Assembly: GCF_000971295.1 (NCBI RefSeq)
Contig: NZ_LANJ01000004.1
Location: 62,001-126,000 of the forward strand
Length of the DNA: 64,000 nucleotides
DNA from: Devosia epidermidihirudinis
Lineage (GTDB): Bacteria; Pseudomonadota; Alphaproteobacteria; Rhizobiales; Devosiaceae
Direction of reading: 5' to 3'
The notes beneath the pieces are model-generated. The model was not told where the DNA came from. It did no database searches and saw only the letters and a program-made list of their open reading frames with translations. Of this stretch, positions 45,275 to 54,618 are shown in pieces. Every line of letters begins with the position of its first letter. The stretch's first letter is position 1. The translations under genes were made by a program, and so were the position numbers.

Positions 45275-46858
45275 TTAGAAGCGCAGGGCCTTGGCCTGCT
45301 TGACGCCCTCGAGCGCAGCAATCTCGCCCAGCTGTGCGTCGGTCAGGGTGCCATCGATAGACACCAGAGCGATAGCATCGGCGCCGACATCGGCACGGCC
45401 GAGGTTGAAGTTGGCGATGTTGATGCCCAGCGTGCCGAGCAGCGTGCCCAGACGGCCGATATGACCTGGCTTGTCCTCGTTGGTGACGTACAGCATGGAT
45501 GGCGACAACTCGGCTTCCATGTTGATGTCCTTGACCTGGATGATGCGCGGCTTGCCATTGGCAAACAGCGTACCGGCCACAGCACGCTCCTGACGCTCGG
45601 TGATCAGGGTGATGCGGATATAGCCCTCGTAGGCGCCCTGACGGTCGCGATTGGTCGTCTCGACCGTGATCCCACGATCCTTGGCGATCTGCGGCGCCGA
45701 GACCATGTTGATGTCACCCAGCGATGGCTTGAGCACGCCATTGATGGCGGCCGCGATCATCGGCTTGGTGTTGAGCTGGGCAACATTGCCCTCGAACTCG
45801 ATCTTGATGCCCTTGATCGCCGTTTCGGTCAGCTGACCGGCAAACGAACCCAGCGTCTCGGCCAGCTTGACCCATGGGGTCAGGAGCGGCGCTTCTTCAG
45901 CCGAGATCGATGGGAAGTTCAGCGCATTGGTGATCTCGCCGCTCATCAGATAGGCCGAAATCTGCTCTGCCACCTGCAGCGCCACGTTTTCCTGCGCTTC
46001 AGTCGTTGCGGCGCCAAGGTGCGGCGTGCAGATGACGTTTGGCAGCTCGAACAGTGGATTGTTCTGGGCAGGCTCTTCAAGGAACACGTCGAGCGCCGCG
46101 CCAGCAACCTGACCGGACTTGAGCGCATCATAGAGCGCAGCTTCATCGATCAGACCGCCACGGGCGCAGTTGATGATTCGAACGCCCTTCTTGGTCTTGG
46201 CGAGGGCTTCAGCGCTGAGGATATTGCGGGTCGCGTCGATCAGCGGCGTGTGCAGCGTGATGAAATCGGCACGCGCCAGCAGCTCGTCCAGCTCGACCTT
46301 TTCGACGCCCATGGTCTGGGCGCGCTCAGGGCTCAGGAATGGATCAAACGCGATGACTTTCATGCGCAGGCCCAATGCACGATCAGCAACGATCGAGCCG
46401 ATATTGCCAGCGCCGATCAGACCGAGCGTCTTGTTGGTGACTTCCACACCCATGAAGCGGTTCTTTTCCCACTTCGAGGCACGGGTGGAGGCGTCGGCCT
46501 CTGGCAGCTGGCGGGCTAGCGCCATCATCAGTGCAATGGCGTGCTCGGCGGTCGTGATCGAATTGCCGAATGGCGTATTCATCACGATGATGCCCTTCTT
46601 GGTGGCAGCCGGAATGTCGACATTGTCGACGCCGATGCCAGCGCGGCCAATCACCTTAAGGTTGGTTGCGGCCGAAATGATCTTTTCGGTGACCTTGGAC
46701 GCCGAACGGATCGCCAGACCATCATACTGGCCAATGACTTCGAACAGCTTGTCCTTATCCTTGCCCAGATCGGGCAGGTAATCCACTTCGACGCCATTGT
46801 CCTTGAAGATCTGGACGGCGGTTGGGCTGAGCTTGTCGGAAACGAGAACCTTAGGCAT
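45275..46858 (-). CDS. serA: D-3-phosphoglycerate dehydrogenase SerA
   Basis: The enzyme has 527 residues and oxidises 3-phosphoglycerate in the first step of serine synthesis. An N-terminal catalytic/NAD domain (1-315) has GRAGIGVDNVDI, TLGLIGAGNIGSIVADRA and the catalytic His in TPHLGAATTEAQ. An allosteric substrate-binding domain follows (about 325-450), then a C-terminal ACT domain (about 455-527, MLYVTNEDKPGHIGRLGT). This is the long, serine-inhibitable type. ATG 46858 gives the conserved MPKVLVSDKLS start. It follows serC in one operon. Confidence 0.97.
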   Translation of the reverse strand: MPKVLVSDKLSPTAVQIFKDNGVEVDYLPDLGKDKDKLFEVIGQYDGLAIRSASKVTEKIISAATNLKVIGRAGIGVDNVDIPAATKKGIIVMNTPFGNSITTAEHAIALMMALARQLPEADASTRASKWEKNRFMGVEVTNKTLGLIGAGNIGSIVADRALGLRMKVIAFDPFLSPERAQTMGVEKVELDELLARADFITLHTPLIDATRNILSAEALAKTKKGVRIINCARGGLIDEAALYDALKSGQVAGAALDVFLEEPAQNNPLFELPNVICTPHLGAATTEAQENVALQVAEQISAYLMSGEITNALNFPSISAEEAPLLTPWVKLAETLGSFAGQLTETAIKGIKIEFEGNVAQLNTKPMIAAAINGVLKPSLGDINMVSAPQIAKDRGITVETTNRDRQGAYEGYIRITLITERQERAVAGTLFANGKPRIIQVKDINMEAELSPSMLYVTNEDKPGHIGRLGTLLGTLGINIANFNLGRADVGADAIALVSIDGTLTDAQLGEIAALEGVKQAKALRF

Positions 46859-46943
46859 GGGAATTCCCTGATCTTGATTGCGGGAGCAGGCGCTGAGCCT
46901 GCGGGCCCACATGAATGAGATAACTCACCGATCCATCCGCCTC

Positions 46944-47002
46944 GTCACCACCCGGCTTGTCCGGATGGTCCATGGATTGCCCGGACAAGCCGGGCAATGA
47001 CG
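46944..47002. repeat. REP-like palindrome between serC and serA
   Basis: CCCGGCTTGTCCGG (46951-46964) and CCGGACAAGCCGGG (46981-46994) are perfect 14-bp arms around a 16-nt loop containing TCCATGGA. Outer bases also partly pair (CGTCA/TGACG). It lies in the 178-bp gap inside the serC-serA unit, a place where REPs can protect or attenuate mRNA. Confidence 0.7.
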
Positions 47003-47036
47003 GTTCAAAATGGGTCGGCGACGGTTGGAAAACGCC

Positions 47037-48215
47037 TTAGGCGGCGAGAACCGCGGCCTTTTCTTCGGCAAACGCAAAATCCAGCCAAGGCGTCAGCGCC
47101 TCGAGATTTGCTGCATCGATGGTCGAACCGGCCCAGATGCGCAGACCCGACGGTGCGTCCTTATAGGCGCCGATGTCATAGGCAACGCCAGCCTTGTCGA
47201 GGCGGGCAACGATGGCCTTGGCAAATGCGGCCTGCTTGTCGGCATCGAGCGCGGCAATGGCCGGATCAACGATGGACAGGCACACCGAGGTATTCGAGCG
47301 GAACGCAGCGTCCTTGGCGAGGAAGTCTACCCAATCAGTGCGCGCGACCCAATCGGCCAGCACCTTGAAATTGGCGTCGGCACGGCCCTGCAGGGCCTTG
47401 AGACCACCCTGCTGCAGGCCCCATTCCATAGCGTCGACAGCGTCTTCGATGCACAGCATCGATGGCGTGTTGATGGTCGCTGCCTCGAACACTTCCTGCA
47501 GCAGCTTGCCGCCCTTGGTCAGGCGGAAAATCTTGGGCAATGGGCGATCAGGCTTGAAGCTCTCGAGACGTTCGACAGCGCGTGGCGACAGGATCAGCAC
47601 GCCATGCGCGCCCTCGCCACCCAGCGCCTTCTGCCAGGAGAAGGTCACCACATCGAGCTTGGCAAAATCGAGGTCCTGCGCAAAGGCAGCCGAGGTTGCG
47701 TCGGCAATGGTCAGGCCCTGGCGGTCAGCCGGGATCCAGTCCGCATTGGGAACGCGCACGCCCGAGGTCGTGCCATTCCAGGTGAACACCACGTCGCGGT
47801 TGAAATCGACCTGGGCCAGATCTGGCAGCTCGCCATAAGGCGCCTTGAGGATGCGGACATCGTCGAGCTTGAGCTGTTTGGTCACATCGGTGACCCAGCC
47901 TTCGCCAAAGCTTTCCCAGGCGAGCATATCGACGCCACGGGCACCCAGCGCCGACCACAGGAACATTTCCACTGCGCCGGTATCGGACGCAGGCACAATG
48001 CCGATGCGGTAGTCTGCTGGAACTTCAAGCAGCTCGCGGGTCAGATCGATGGCGCGCTGAATGCGGGCCTTGCCGGGCTTGGAGCGGTGCGAACGACCGA
48101 CCAGCGCATTGGCAAGCGCTTCAACCGTCCAGCCAGGACGCTTGGCACATGGGCCCGACGAGAAATTTGGATTAGCCGGCTTCACCGCCGGTGCGGTATG
48201 GGGCATCTCAGCCAT
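47037..48215 (-). CDS. serC: Phosphoserine aminotransferase SerC
   Basis: This 392-residue PLP enzyme converts 3-phosphohydroxypyruvate to phosphoserine. It begins [17 protein letters not shown] and carries [19 protein letters not shown] and the PLP-Lys motif [17 protein letters not shown]. This is the long, alphaproteobacterial-type SerC. The ATG at 48215 is preceded by GGGAGG within a small hairpin; the frame to 48329 is a non-coding extension. It is cotranscribed with serA. Confidence 0.96.
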   Translation of the reverse strand: MAEMPHTAPAVKPANPNFSSGPCAKRPGWTVEALANALVGRSHRSKPGKARIQRAIDLTRELLEVPADYRIGIVPASDTGAVEMFLWSALGARGVDMLAWESFGEGWVTDVTKQLKLDDVRILKAPYGELPDLAQVDFNRDVVFTWNGTTSGVRVPNADWIPADRQGLTIADATSAAFAQDLDFAKLDVVTFSWQKALGGEGAHGVLILSPRAVERLESFKPDRPLPKIFRLTKGGKLLQEVFEAATINTPSMLCIEDAVDAMEWGLQQGGLKALQGRADANFKVLADWVARTDWVDFLAKDAAFRSNTSVCLSIVDPAIAALDADKQAAFAKAIVARLDKAGVAYDIGAYKDAPSGLRIWAGSTIDAANLEALTPWLDFAFAEEKAAVLAA

Positions 48216-48217
48216 CT

Positions 48218-48262
48218 TCAGCGACCCTCCCAGGTCTATGCGCCTCGCGTTAGGGCGAGGTG
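48218..48262 (-). promoter_or_regulatory. serC-type leader RNA motif
   Basis: Read on the minus strand, CCTCGC-N6-GCGAGG (48243-48260) is followed by GACC-TGGGAG-GGTC (48223-48236), whose loop holds the serC Shine-Dalgarno. The two stems end seven bases before the ATG. This matches what I remember of the serC RNA motif in alphaproteobacterial serC leaders. The remaining 48263-48554 between serC and the divergent nucleoside hydrolase shows no gene. Confidence 0.6.
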
Positions 48263-48554
48263 TCCTGAGACAAGCTAGTAGCGAAAACCAGAAAACCGCG
48301 CAAGACAATTGCGGAAGTTTCCAACTCAATCTTTCGACTGACGCCGGAGGGTCGTCTTCGCCTTGAAATCATCGCCTTGGCCCCCCCAAGAGCGCGCAAT
48401 TTCCCTTGGATTGCGCGGCGCCCGGTTGATTTGCCGCTCAAATGCGGGCACCACGTTCCGCCAAGGCGGTCTCGCGCCGATCCTGATCCCCCCAATGGCA
48501 TCCACCACGTCGCGCAGCCGCGACGGCGGCAACGCCATAACCGAAAGAAAAACC

Positions 48555-49505
48555 ATGAAGGTCATCTTCGACACCGATCCCGGCATCGACGACGCCATGG
48601 CCCTGCTCTACCTGAGCAAGCTGCCAGAGATCGATCTGCTGGGCATCACCACCGTGGTGGGCAATGCCAACATTGAAACCACCACGCGCAATGCCCTGTT
48701 CCTGCGTCAGCAGTTCGGCCTGACCGCACCTGTCATTCGTGGCGCCGGGGAAACTCTCGACGGCGTCGTCAAGCCAGAGCCCGTTGCGGTGCATGGCGAC
48801 AATGGTCTGGGCAATATCGACATTCCTGCCGTGGACGAAAGCGGCCTGCTGGCTGGTACGGCCAGCCAGTTCATCATCGACACGCTGCGCGCTAATCCAG
48901 GCGAAGTGACGATCATCGCCGTCGGTCGCATGACCAATCTGGCGCTGGCCCTGCGTCAGGACCCTGAAATCGCCAAGCTGGCGCGCCAGGTGGTGATCAT
49001 GGGCGGCGCTTTCGGCTATCAGGGCCGCAGCGGCAACATCACCCCCGCCTCCGAAGCCAATATCCATGGCGACCCCGTGGCCGCGGACGAGATCTTCGCT
49101 GCCGCATGGCCCGTAGTCGTGGTCGGCCTCGACGTCACTCACGACATCATCCTCGACACCGACTATCTGGCCGCGTTGGCTGCCGAAGTCGGCGAGAATG
49201 GCGAATTGCTGCGCCAGATGTCGGATCACTATGCCGAGTTCTACAACAACGTGATGGGCATTGCGGGTGTGGTCGGCCACGATCTGCTGGCCGTGACCTA
49301 TGTGCTCAAGCCAGAATGGTTTGAGACCCGCGACGGCCCTATCCGCGTCGTCTGCGACGGCATTGCGGTTGGCCAGACCATCCAGATGCCAGCCAGCCGC
49401 GTCGGTGGGCACCCGGACTGGGCCGAACGCCCGGCCCAAAAGATCTGCATCGGCGTCAACAGCACGGCCGCGCTCGATCACTACCGCCAGACCGTGGCGG
49501 CCTGA
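48555..49505 (+). CDS. Inosine/uridine-preferring nucleoside hydrolase
   Basis: The protein has 316 residues. The Ca-binding N-terminus VIFDTDPGIDDAMALLYL is followed by GITTVVGNANIETTTRNAL, NPGEVTIIAVGRMTNLALAL, MGGAF and LDVTHDI. It cleaves nucleosides to base and ribose. The ATG at 48555 begins the conserved strand; the frame upstream to 48363 is rejected. It is convergent with the ribose-type ABC operon, so both could serve nucleoside or pentose salvage (inference). Confidence 0.95.
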   Translation: MKVIFDTDPGIDDAMALLYLSKLPEIDLLGITTVVGNANIETTTRNALFLRQQFGLTAPVIRGAGETLDGVVKPEPVAVHGDNGLGNIDIPAVDESGLLAGTASQFIIDTLRANPGEVTIIAVGRMTNLALALRQDPEIAKLARQVVIMGGAFGYQGRSGNITPASEANIHGDPVAADEIFAAAWPVVVVGLDVTHDIILDTDYLAALAAEVGENGELLRQMSDHYAEFYNNVMGIAGVVGHDLLAVTYVLKPEWFETRDGPIRVVCDGIAVGQTIQMPASRVGGHPDWAERPAQKICIGVNSTAALDHYRQTVAA

Positions 49506-49518
49506 TCCCCAAACAAAA

Positions 49519-49546
49519 ACAGCCGGCGCGAGCCGGCTGTTCTCTT
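49519..49546. terminator. Bidirectional terminator
   Basis: ACAGCCGGC and GCCGGCTGT pair around GCGA. A-rich sequence precedes and TCTCTTT follows, between the nucleoside hydrolase and the convergent ABC operon. Confidence 0.85.
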
Positions 49547-49565
49547 TGTGAGACGTGATTGAAGC

Positions 49566-50522
49566 TTAGAACACGCTGTCTGCGTTGATGAAGCGAACGA
49601 CGTTCTCATTGGTGATGATCGGCGACGGCAGCGCGGTATCCTTGGGCGCCGAAGCACCAGCCAGAATGGCCATCAGACGATTGAAGCCAGCACGACCGAT
49701 CTGGTCGGCACTGTTGAGCCCGGTCGCGCCGTAATTGCTGCCCTCACGGGCGATTTCGGCCAGAGCGCCAGCTTCACCATCAACCGAGGCGATGAAGATG
49801 CTGTCGGAAAGACCAGCGTCGGCGATGGCCTTCTGAGCGCCCAGGCACATCGAGTCGTTTTCGCAGAACACTGCCGAGATATCGGTTTCCTTGGACAGCA
49901 TGTCTTCCATCTGGCGGAAGCCGCCATCGGCGCTCCAGTCACCCCAGCCGGGTGCGACCACAGCGGTCAGATTGGCGGCTGCTAGCTTGGCGCTGACGCC
50001 GTCGGAGCGGTTGGAGCCGATGGTGTTGTCGGCCGGGCCGCCGCGGATGATGACGACCTTGCCGGCGCCATCGAGGCGATTGACGATGTAGTCGCCAATA
50101 CCTTCGCCGATGGCGCGGTTATCCGGGCCAACCCAGCTGGTGTAGTCACCGCCCTTGAGCAGACGATCGACCATGACCACCGGCACGCCCGCTTCGGCAA
50201 TGGCTTCGAGCGCAGCGGGTGCAGCTTCGATGAACGCACCGGAAACGATCAGACCCTTGACGCCCTGGTTGAGCAGATCATCGACGTCCGAGGTCAGCTT
50301 GGCGACGTCGCCATCGGCATCGGTGGAGAGCAGGCGAACGTTGGAATAGGTCTTGGCCTCATCCTTGACCGCCGCATCCATGCCCACGAAGTAGGCACAG
50401 CACAGCGACAGGTTGACCACACCAATCTTGATCTCTTCCTGTGCGCGCAGGGCGCCCGATCCAAGCATGGCCGTTGCGAAGACTGCTGCCCCCAGCAGGT
50501 TCCGTGTCGTCTTGGTATTCAT
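49566..50522 (-). CDS. Sugar ABC transporter substrate-binding protein (RbsB-like)
   Basis: The protein has 318 residues. A signal peptide (1-27, GSGALRAQEE) precedes a type I periplasmic-binding fold with VNLSLCCAYFVGMDAAV, LLNQGVKGLIVSG, VVMVDRL, and DISAVFCENDSMCLGAQKAI. It is the last gene of the ALDH-ATPase-permease-SBP operon. Similarity is to the ribose/galactose group, but residues for one sugar cannot be assigned. Confidence 0.92.
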   Translation of the reverse strand: MNTKTTRNLLGAAVFATAMLGSGALRAQEEIKIGVVNLSLCCAYFVGMDAAVKDEAKTYSNVRLLSTDADGDVAKLTSDVDDLLNQGVKGLIVSGAFIEAAPAALEAIAEAGVPVVMVDRLLKGGDYTSWVGPDNRAIGEGIGDYIVNRLDGAGKVVIIRGGPADNTIGSNRSDGVSAKLAAANLTAVVAPGWGDWSADGGFRQMEDMLSKETDISAVFCENDSMCLGAQKAIADAGLSDSIFIASVDGEAGALAEIAREGSNYGATGLNSADQIGRAGFNRLMAILAGASAPKDTALPSPIITNENVVRFINADSVF

Positions 50523-50578
50523 GGTTCTTCTCCCTTTGGTGCGCGGCCCTTTATGGGTTCCGCGCGGTTGATGCGCGG

Positions 50579-51538
50579 TCAGGCCTTTTTTCGGCGAGCC
50601 AGCACCGCAACAAGAATGATCATCCCCTTCACCAGCTGCTGGTAGTAGGAGTCGACGTTGAAGAGATTGAGCACGTTGTCGACCACGGCGAGCGCCAGCA
50701 CCCCGCCCAGCACACCGAGCGCCGTACCGCCCCCACCGCCGAGCAGACCGCCTCCGATAACCACGGCCGCGATGGCGTCGAGTTCATAGCCAACGCCGAC
50801 GCTGGGCTGGGCAATGCCAAGGCGGCTCGACAGCAGCACACCGGCAATGGCGGCGAACACACCGCACAGCACATAGGCCAGCGTCAGATGCTTGCCGACA
50901 TTGATGCCGGCGAGGCGCACGGCTTCTTTGTTGACGCCCAGCGCATAGGCGGCGCGCCCCGAAACGGTGCGCTCGAGATAGAACCACACCAGCGGCACAG
51001 CCAGCGCAAACAGGATGAAATTGACCGGCACCGGACCTATAAACGCACCACCCAGCAGGGAACGGAACAGTTCATCGGTCGGATAGCGCGGCGTATCGGC
51101 ATAGACGTAGAGCAGGCCGCGCAGGCTGCCCATGGTGGCAAGCGTGACGATGAACGGCTGCAGGTTGAAGCGCGAAATCAGCGTGCCATTGGCCCACCCC
51201 ACTGCCCCGCCCATCGCCAGCGCAATCAGGATCGCCAGCGAGAAATGCATTTCGGCCTGAAGGCCCGTCGCCAGCAAACCGGCAAACGCCAGCACTGAGC
51301 CCACCGACAGATCAATGCCGCCGGTACGGATCACCATCAGCATACCCAGGCTGAGGAAGCCATTGGTGACAATCTGGCGCGAGACGTTGACGATATTGCG
51401 CTGGGTGAGGAAAGCCTCGGAGGCAATCGAGGCGAAGATGATCAGCGCGATGATCGCCACGACGAAGATGAGATCGGCGCGGCTGAAGCGCTGCCAGAAG
51501 GCCGGCTTGTCCGGGAGGGTTTGAGTGGCCAGGGTCAA
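50579..51538 (-). CDS. Sugar ABC transporter permease (RbsC-like)
   Basis: This 319-residue inner-membrane protein has about nine helices. The family runs are NIVNVSRQIVTNGFLSLGM, GGIDLSVGSVLAFAGLLA, GLLYVYADTPRYP and the AYALGVNKEAVRLAGINV coupling segment. Its start overlaps the ATPase stop by 4 bp. It is 56 bp upstream of the substrate-binding protein gene. Confidence 0.94.
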   Translation of the reverse strand: MTLATQTLPDKPAFWQRFSRADLIFVVAIIALIIFASIASEAFLTQRNIVNVSRQIVTNGFLSLGMLMVIRTGGIDLSVGSVLAFAGLLATGLQAEMHFSLAILIALAMGGAVGWANGTLISRFNLQPFIVTLATMGSLRGLLYVYADTPRYPTDELFRSLLGGAFIGPVPVNFILFALAVPLVWFYLERTVSGRAAYALGVNKEAVRLAGINVGKHLTLAYVLCGVFAAIAGVLLSSRLGIAQPSVGVGYELDAIAAVVIGGGLLGGGGGTALGVLGGVLALAVVDNVLNLFNVDSYYQQLVKGMIILVAVLARRKKA

Positions 51539-53055
51539 TGCAGACGCTCCGTCGTGTTGGCCGGAACATCAATCCCGGCGGCATGCATGAATACGGTTTC
51601 CATTTTGAAATCCTGTGGCGCCAATTCGGCGACGATGCTCCCTTCGCGCAGCACCAGCAGGCGATCGGATAGGCCGAGGACTTCGGGCATTTCCGAGGAA
51701 ATGAGCAGCACGGCAGCGCCGGCGGCGGCCAGATCGGCGATCATCTGGTAGATCTCAACCTTGGTGGCGATATCAACGCCGCGCGTTGGCTCATCAAAAA
51801 TGAAGAGCTTGGTGCCGCGCACCAGAAGCCACTTGGCCAGCACCACCTTTTGCTGATTGCCGCCCGACAGCTGGCGCACGGGGCGCTCGACGCCCTTGGG
51901 CCGGATCGAGAGCTGGGCGATCTTTTCGTCCACCAACTGCCGCCGCTCGCGCATATTGAGCACCCCAAACTGGGAGACGCGATCAAACGAGGCCAGCCCC
52001 GCATTGTCGAGCACGCTGGCATCGAGCGCCAGGCCATCGCCTTTGCGATCTTCGGTGATGAAGGCGAGACCGTGCCGCACCGCATCTTCCGGCGAGCTGA
52101 ACCGGACGGGCTGGCCATCGAGGCTGATCTGCCCGCTCTGGGCCGGGAGTGCGCCAAAAATCGACTTCGCGATTTCGGTGCGCCCGCTGCCGACAAGCCC
52201 AAACATGCCGAGGATTTCGCCGGCATGCAGCGTCAGGTTGATATCAGCGAAGTCACCTTCGCGAGTGAGGCCAGCAACATCGAGCACCGCGTGTCCCGGG
52301 GTGCGATTGCGCGGCGGAAAGATCGTCTCGAGCGGGCGGCCAACCATGGCTTCGATCAGGCTGTCCTGCGTCAGCGCGCCAATCGGCCCGGACATGACGC
52401 TCTGGCCATCCTTGAGCACCACGACATGGTCGGCGATCTCGAAAATCTCTTCGAGGCGGTGCGAAATATAGAGCACCGTCGTGCCCGCCGCTGCCAGCGC
52501 CCGCACCTTGGCAAAGAGCTTGTCGGTTTCCGACGCCGACAGAACTGCAGTCGGTTCATCAAGGATCAAAATGCGCGGATCGGCGACCAGCGCCTTGGCG
52601 ATTTCAACGATCTGCTGCTGGGCCACGCTGAGCTCGCTGACCAGCGTCCGCGGATTGATTGCCTCAAAGCCAAAGCCCGCGAGAACGCTCTGTGCCAGGG
52701 CATTTGCCGCAGGCCAGTCGACGACGAAGCCGAGGTGCTGCGGCATACGGCCAAGCAGCAGGTTTTCTGCCACGCTGAGGTGGGGGAGCAGGCTGAGTTC
52801 CTGATAGACGGTGCGAATGCCCAGCGCCATGGCGTCGGCGGGTCGGGCAATATTGGCCGCCACGCCACCAACGACGATATCGCCCTCGTCGGGAATAACG
52901 GCGCCGGACAGCATTTTCATCAGGGTGGATTTGCCAGCACCATTTTCACCGCACAACGCCAGCACCTGACCGGCATCGACGGAAAAGGAGATGTCGCGCA
53001 CCGCCTTGTTGCCGTCGTAGCTTTTGGCGATGTGGCTGACTTCAAGCCGCGCCAT
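51535..53055 (-). CDS. Sugar ABC transporter ATP-binding protein (RbsA-like)
   Basis: This 506-residue protein has two ABC domains. Domain one has Walker A GENGAGKSTLMKML, signature LSVAQQQIVEIAKAL (Val-Ala in place of Gly-Gly) and LILDEPTAVLS. Domain two has a degenerate P-loop FGLVGSGRTE, signature LSGGNQQKVVLAKWL and IFDEPTRGVDI. This pattern is standard for the CUT2 family, which includes the ribose importers. It starts just before the ALDH stop codon and is translationally linked to the permease. Confidence 0.95.
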   Translation of the reverse strand: MARLEVSHIAKSYDGNKAVRDISFSVDAGQVLALCGENGAGKSTLMKMLSGAVIPDEGDIVVGGVAANIARPADAMALGIRTVYQELSLLPHLSVAENLLLGRMPQHLGFVVDWPAANALAQSVLAGFGFEAINPRTLVSELSVAQQQIVEIAKALVADPRILILDEPTAVLSASETDKLFAKVRALAAAGTTVLYISHRLEEIFEIADHVVVLKDGQSVMSGPIGALTQDSLIEAMVGRPLETIFPPRNRTPGHAVLDVAGLTREGDFADINLTLHAGEILGMFGLVGSGRTEIAKSIFGALPAQSGQISLDGQPVRFSSPEDAVRHGLAFITEDRKGDGLALDASVLDNAGLASFDRVSQFGVLNMRERRQLVDEKIAQLSIRPKGVERPVRQLSGGNQQKVVLAKWLLVRGTKLFIFDEPTRGVDIATKVEIYQMIADLAAAGAAVLLISSEMPEVLGLSDRLLVLREGSIVAELAPQDFKMETVFMHAAGIDVPANTTERLH

Positions 53056-53056
53056 C

Positions 53057-54496
53057 TCAGATCGCCCCGAAGACTTCGCTGAGCAGCAGCGTCTTCTGCT
53101 TGGTCATGTCATGCAGCGTGTCATGCATGCCCTCGCGGGAATTGCCGCTGCCGCGATTGCCGCCGAATGGCAGGGTCTCCACGCGCACAGCCGTCGTGTG
53201 ATTGACCACCACCGTGCCCACATCGAGCACTTCATAGGCGCGCATGATGCGGCGCATGTCATTGGTGAAAATCGCCGCCTGCAGGCCATAGGGGCTGTCG
53301 TTGGCCAGAGCCAAGGCATCCTCGAATTCGTCATAGGCAAGGATAGGCAGCACGGGACCGAAGGTTTCTTCGGCAAAGGCAGGCGTACCGGGCTTAACGC
53401 CGGTGAGAATGGTGGGCTCGATGAAATTGTCGCGCCGCGTGCCACCGGTGACCACGGTTGCGCCATCAGCGACGGCCTGGGCAATCTGGGCTTCGACGCG
53501 CTCGGCGCCACGACGGTTGATCAATGGCCCGATATCGATGTCGTCATTGGTGGGGTCACCGACGCGCAGGGTCTTGGTGATGGTGGTGACCGCTTCCAGC
53601 AATGGCGCATAGACGGAACGCTGCACCAGGACCCGCTTCACCGCGCAGCAAATCTGGCCGTTGCCGCTGGTGAAGCGACCGGCAACCAGCGCCGCCGCGA
53701 CAGCGGGAATATCGGCGTCTTCACACACAATGGTCGCGTCATTGCCGCCGAGTTCAACGTGAACCTTCTTGAGCGTCTTGGCAGCAACTTCGAGAATTCG
53801 GATACCGGCGGCGGTGCTGCCGGTCATGGTGATCATCTGCACGCCCGGCGAGCGCACCAGCGCTTCGCCAACCTCGCGACCGCCAGTGACCACCTGATGA
53901 GCAGCCTTTGGCAGGCCGGCTTCTTCCAGGTAGCGGGCGATTTCCAGCATCACCAATGGGCAATCTTCGGGCGGCTTGGTGATGACGGCATTGCCGGCGG
54001 CTAGCCCACCGGCGACCTTGTGGCTCCACAGCTCGACCGGATAGTTGAACGGCACGATAGCCACAACGACACCTACTGGCTCGCGCGTGGTCAGCGCCAG
54101 CGACTTTTCGCGGCCCGGAATGGTATCGAGCGGAAAGGTACGGCCAAACAGGCGTTTGGCTTCTTCGGCATAGCCGCGGAAAATCCGCGCCGCGACGCCA
54201 ACTTCGCTGGTGGTTTCGGCCAGCCGCTTGCCGTTTTCGCGGCAGAGGCGCGCACCCAGCTCGGTCTGATTGGCTTCAATACGCCGTGCCACGGCCTCAA
54301 GAATTTCATAACGCCGATAGGCTGGCAGTTCCGCCATCGCCCGCCGACCTGCCTGCGCTGCGGCAACGGCAGCATCGACGTCAACTGTGGTGGCGCGCGG
54401 CACCGTGTCGATGGTTTCTCCGGTCGCCGGGTTGGTCACCGGATCGACGGTGCCGTCGGACGCCTGCGTCCAGATGCTGTTGATCAGCATATCCAT
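53057..54496 (-). CDS. NAD(P)-dependent aldehyde dehydrogenase
   Basis: The enzyme has 479 residues from ATG 54496 (a GGGGGAG ribosome site precedes it; frames to 54556 are less likely). It has the cofactor segment VVVAIVPFNYPVELWSHKVA, catalytic Glu in VHVELGGNDATIV, and catalytic Cys in GNGQICCAVKR. It resembles lactaldehyde/glycolaldehyde or GAPN-like dehydrogenases. As first gene of the CUT2 transporter operon it probably oxidises an aldehyde from the imported sugar or polyol. Confidence 0.92.
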   Translation of the reverse strand: MDMLINSIWTQASDGTVDPVTNPATGETIDTVPRATTVDVDAAVAAAQAGRRAMAELPAYRRYEILEAVARRIEANQTELGARLCRENGKRLAETTSEVGVAARIFRGYAEEAKRLFGRTFPLDTIPGREKSLALTTREPVGVVVAIVPFNYPVELWSHKVAGGLAAGNAVITKPPEDCPLVMLEIARYLEEAGLPKAAHQVVTGGREVGEALVRSPGVQMITMTGSTAAGIRILEVAAKTLKKVHVELGGNDATIVCEDADIPAVAAALVAGRFTSGNGQICCAVKRVLVQRSVYAPLLEAVTTITKTLRVGDPTNDDIDIGPLINRRGAERVEAQIAQAVADGATVVTGGTRRDNFIEPTILTGVKPGTPAFAEETFGPVLPILAYDEFEDALALANDSPYGLQAAIFTNDMRRIMRAYEVLDVGTVVVNHTTAVRVETLPFGGNRGSGNSREGMHDTLHDMTKQKTLLLSEVFGAI

Positions 54497-54551
54497 CGGT
54501 GATCGCTCCCCCGAGACCCGCATAGTTTTTTCTTGCTTGGTCTTGAGGTAG

Positions 54552-54608
54552 TTCAACAGTTGAAATGAGTCAACGAAAAATGATCTTGCGGATACATATC
54601 AACTGAAC
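54552..54608. promoter_or_regulatory. Candidate IclR operator
   Basis: TTCAACAGTTGAA (54552-54564) is a perfect 13-bp palindrome. A related dyad half, ATCAACTGAAC, lies at 54598-54608, 10 bp before the IclR-type gene start. Both are in the 122-bp gap between the divergent operon and regulator. Confidence 0.55.
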
Positions 54609-54618
54609 TATACGAATA

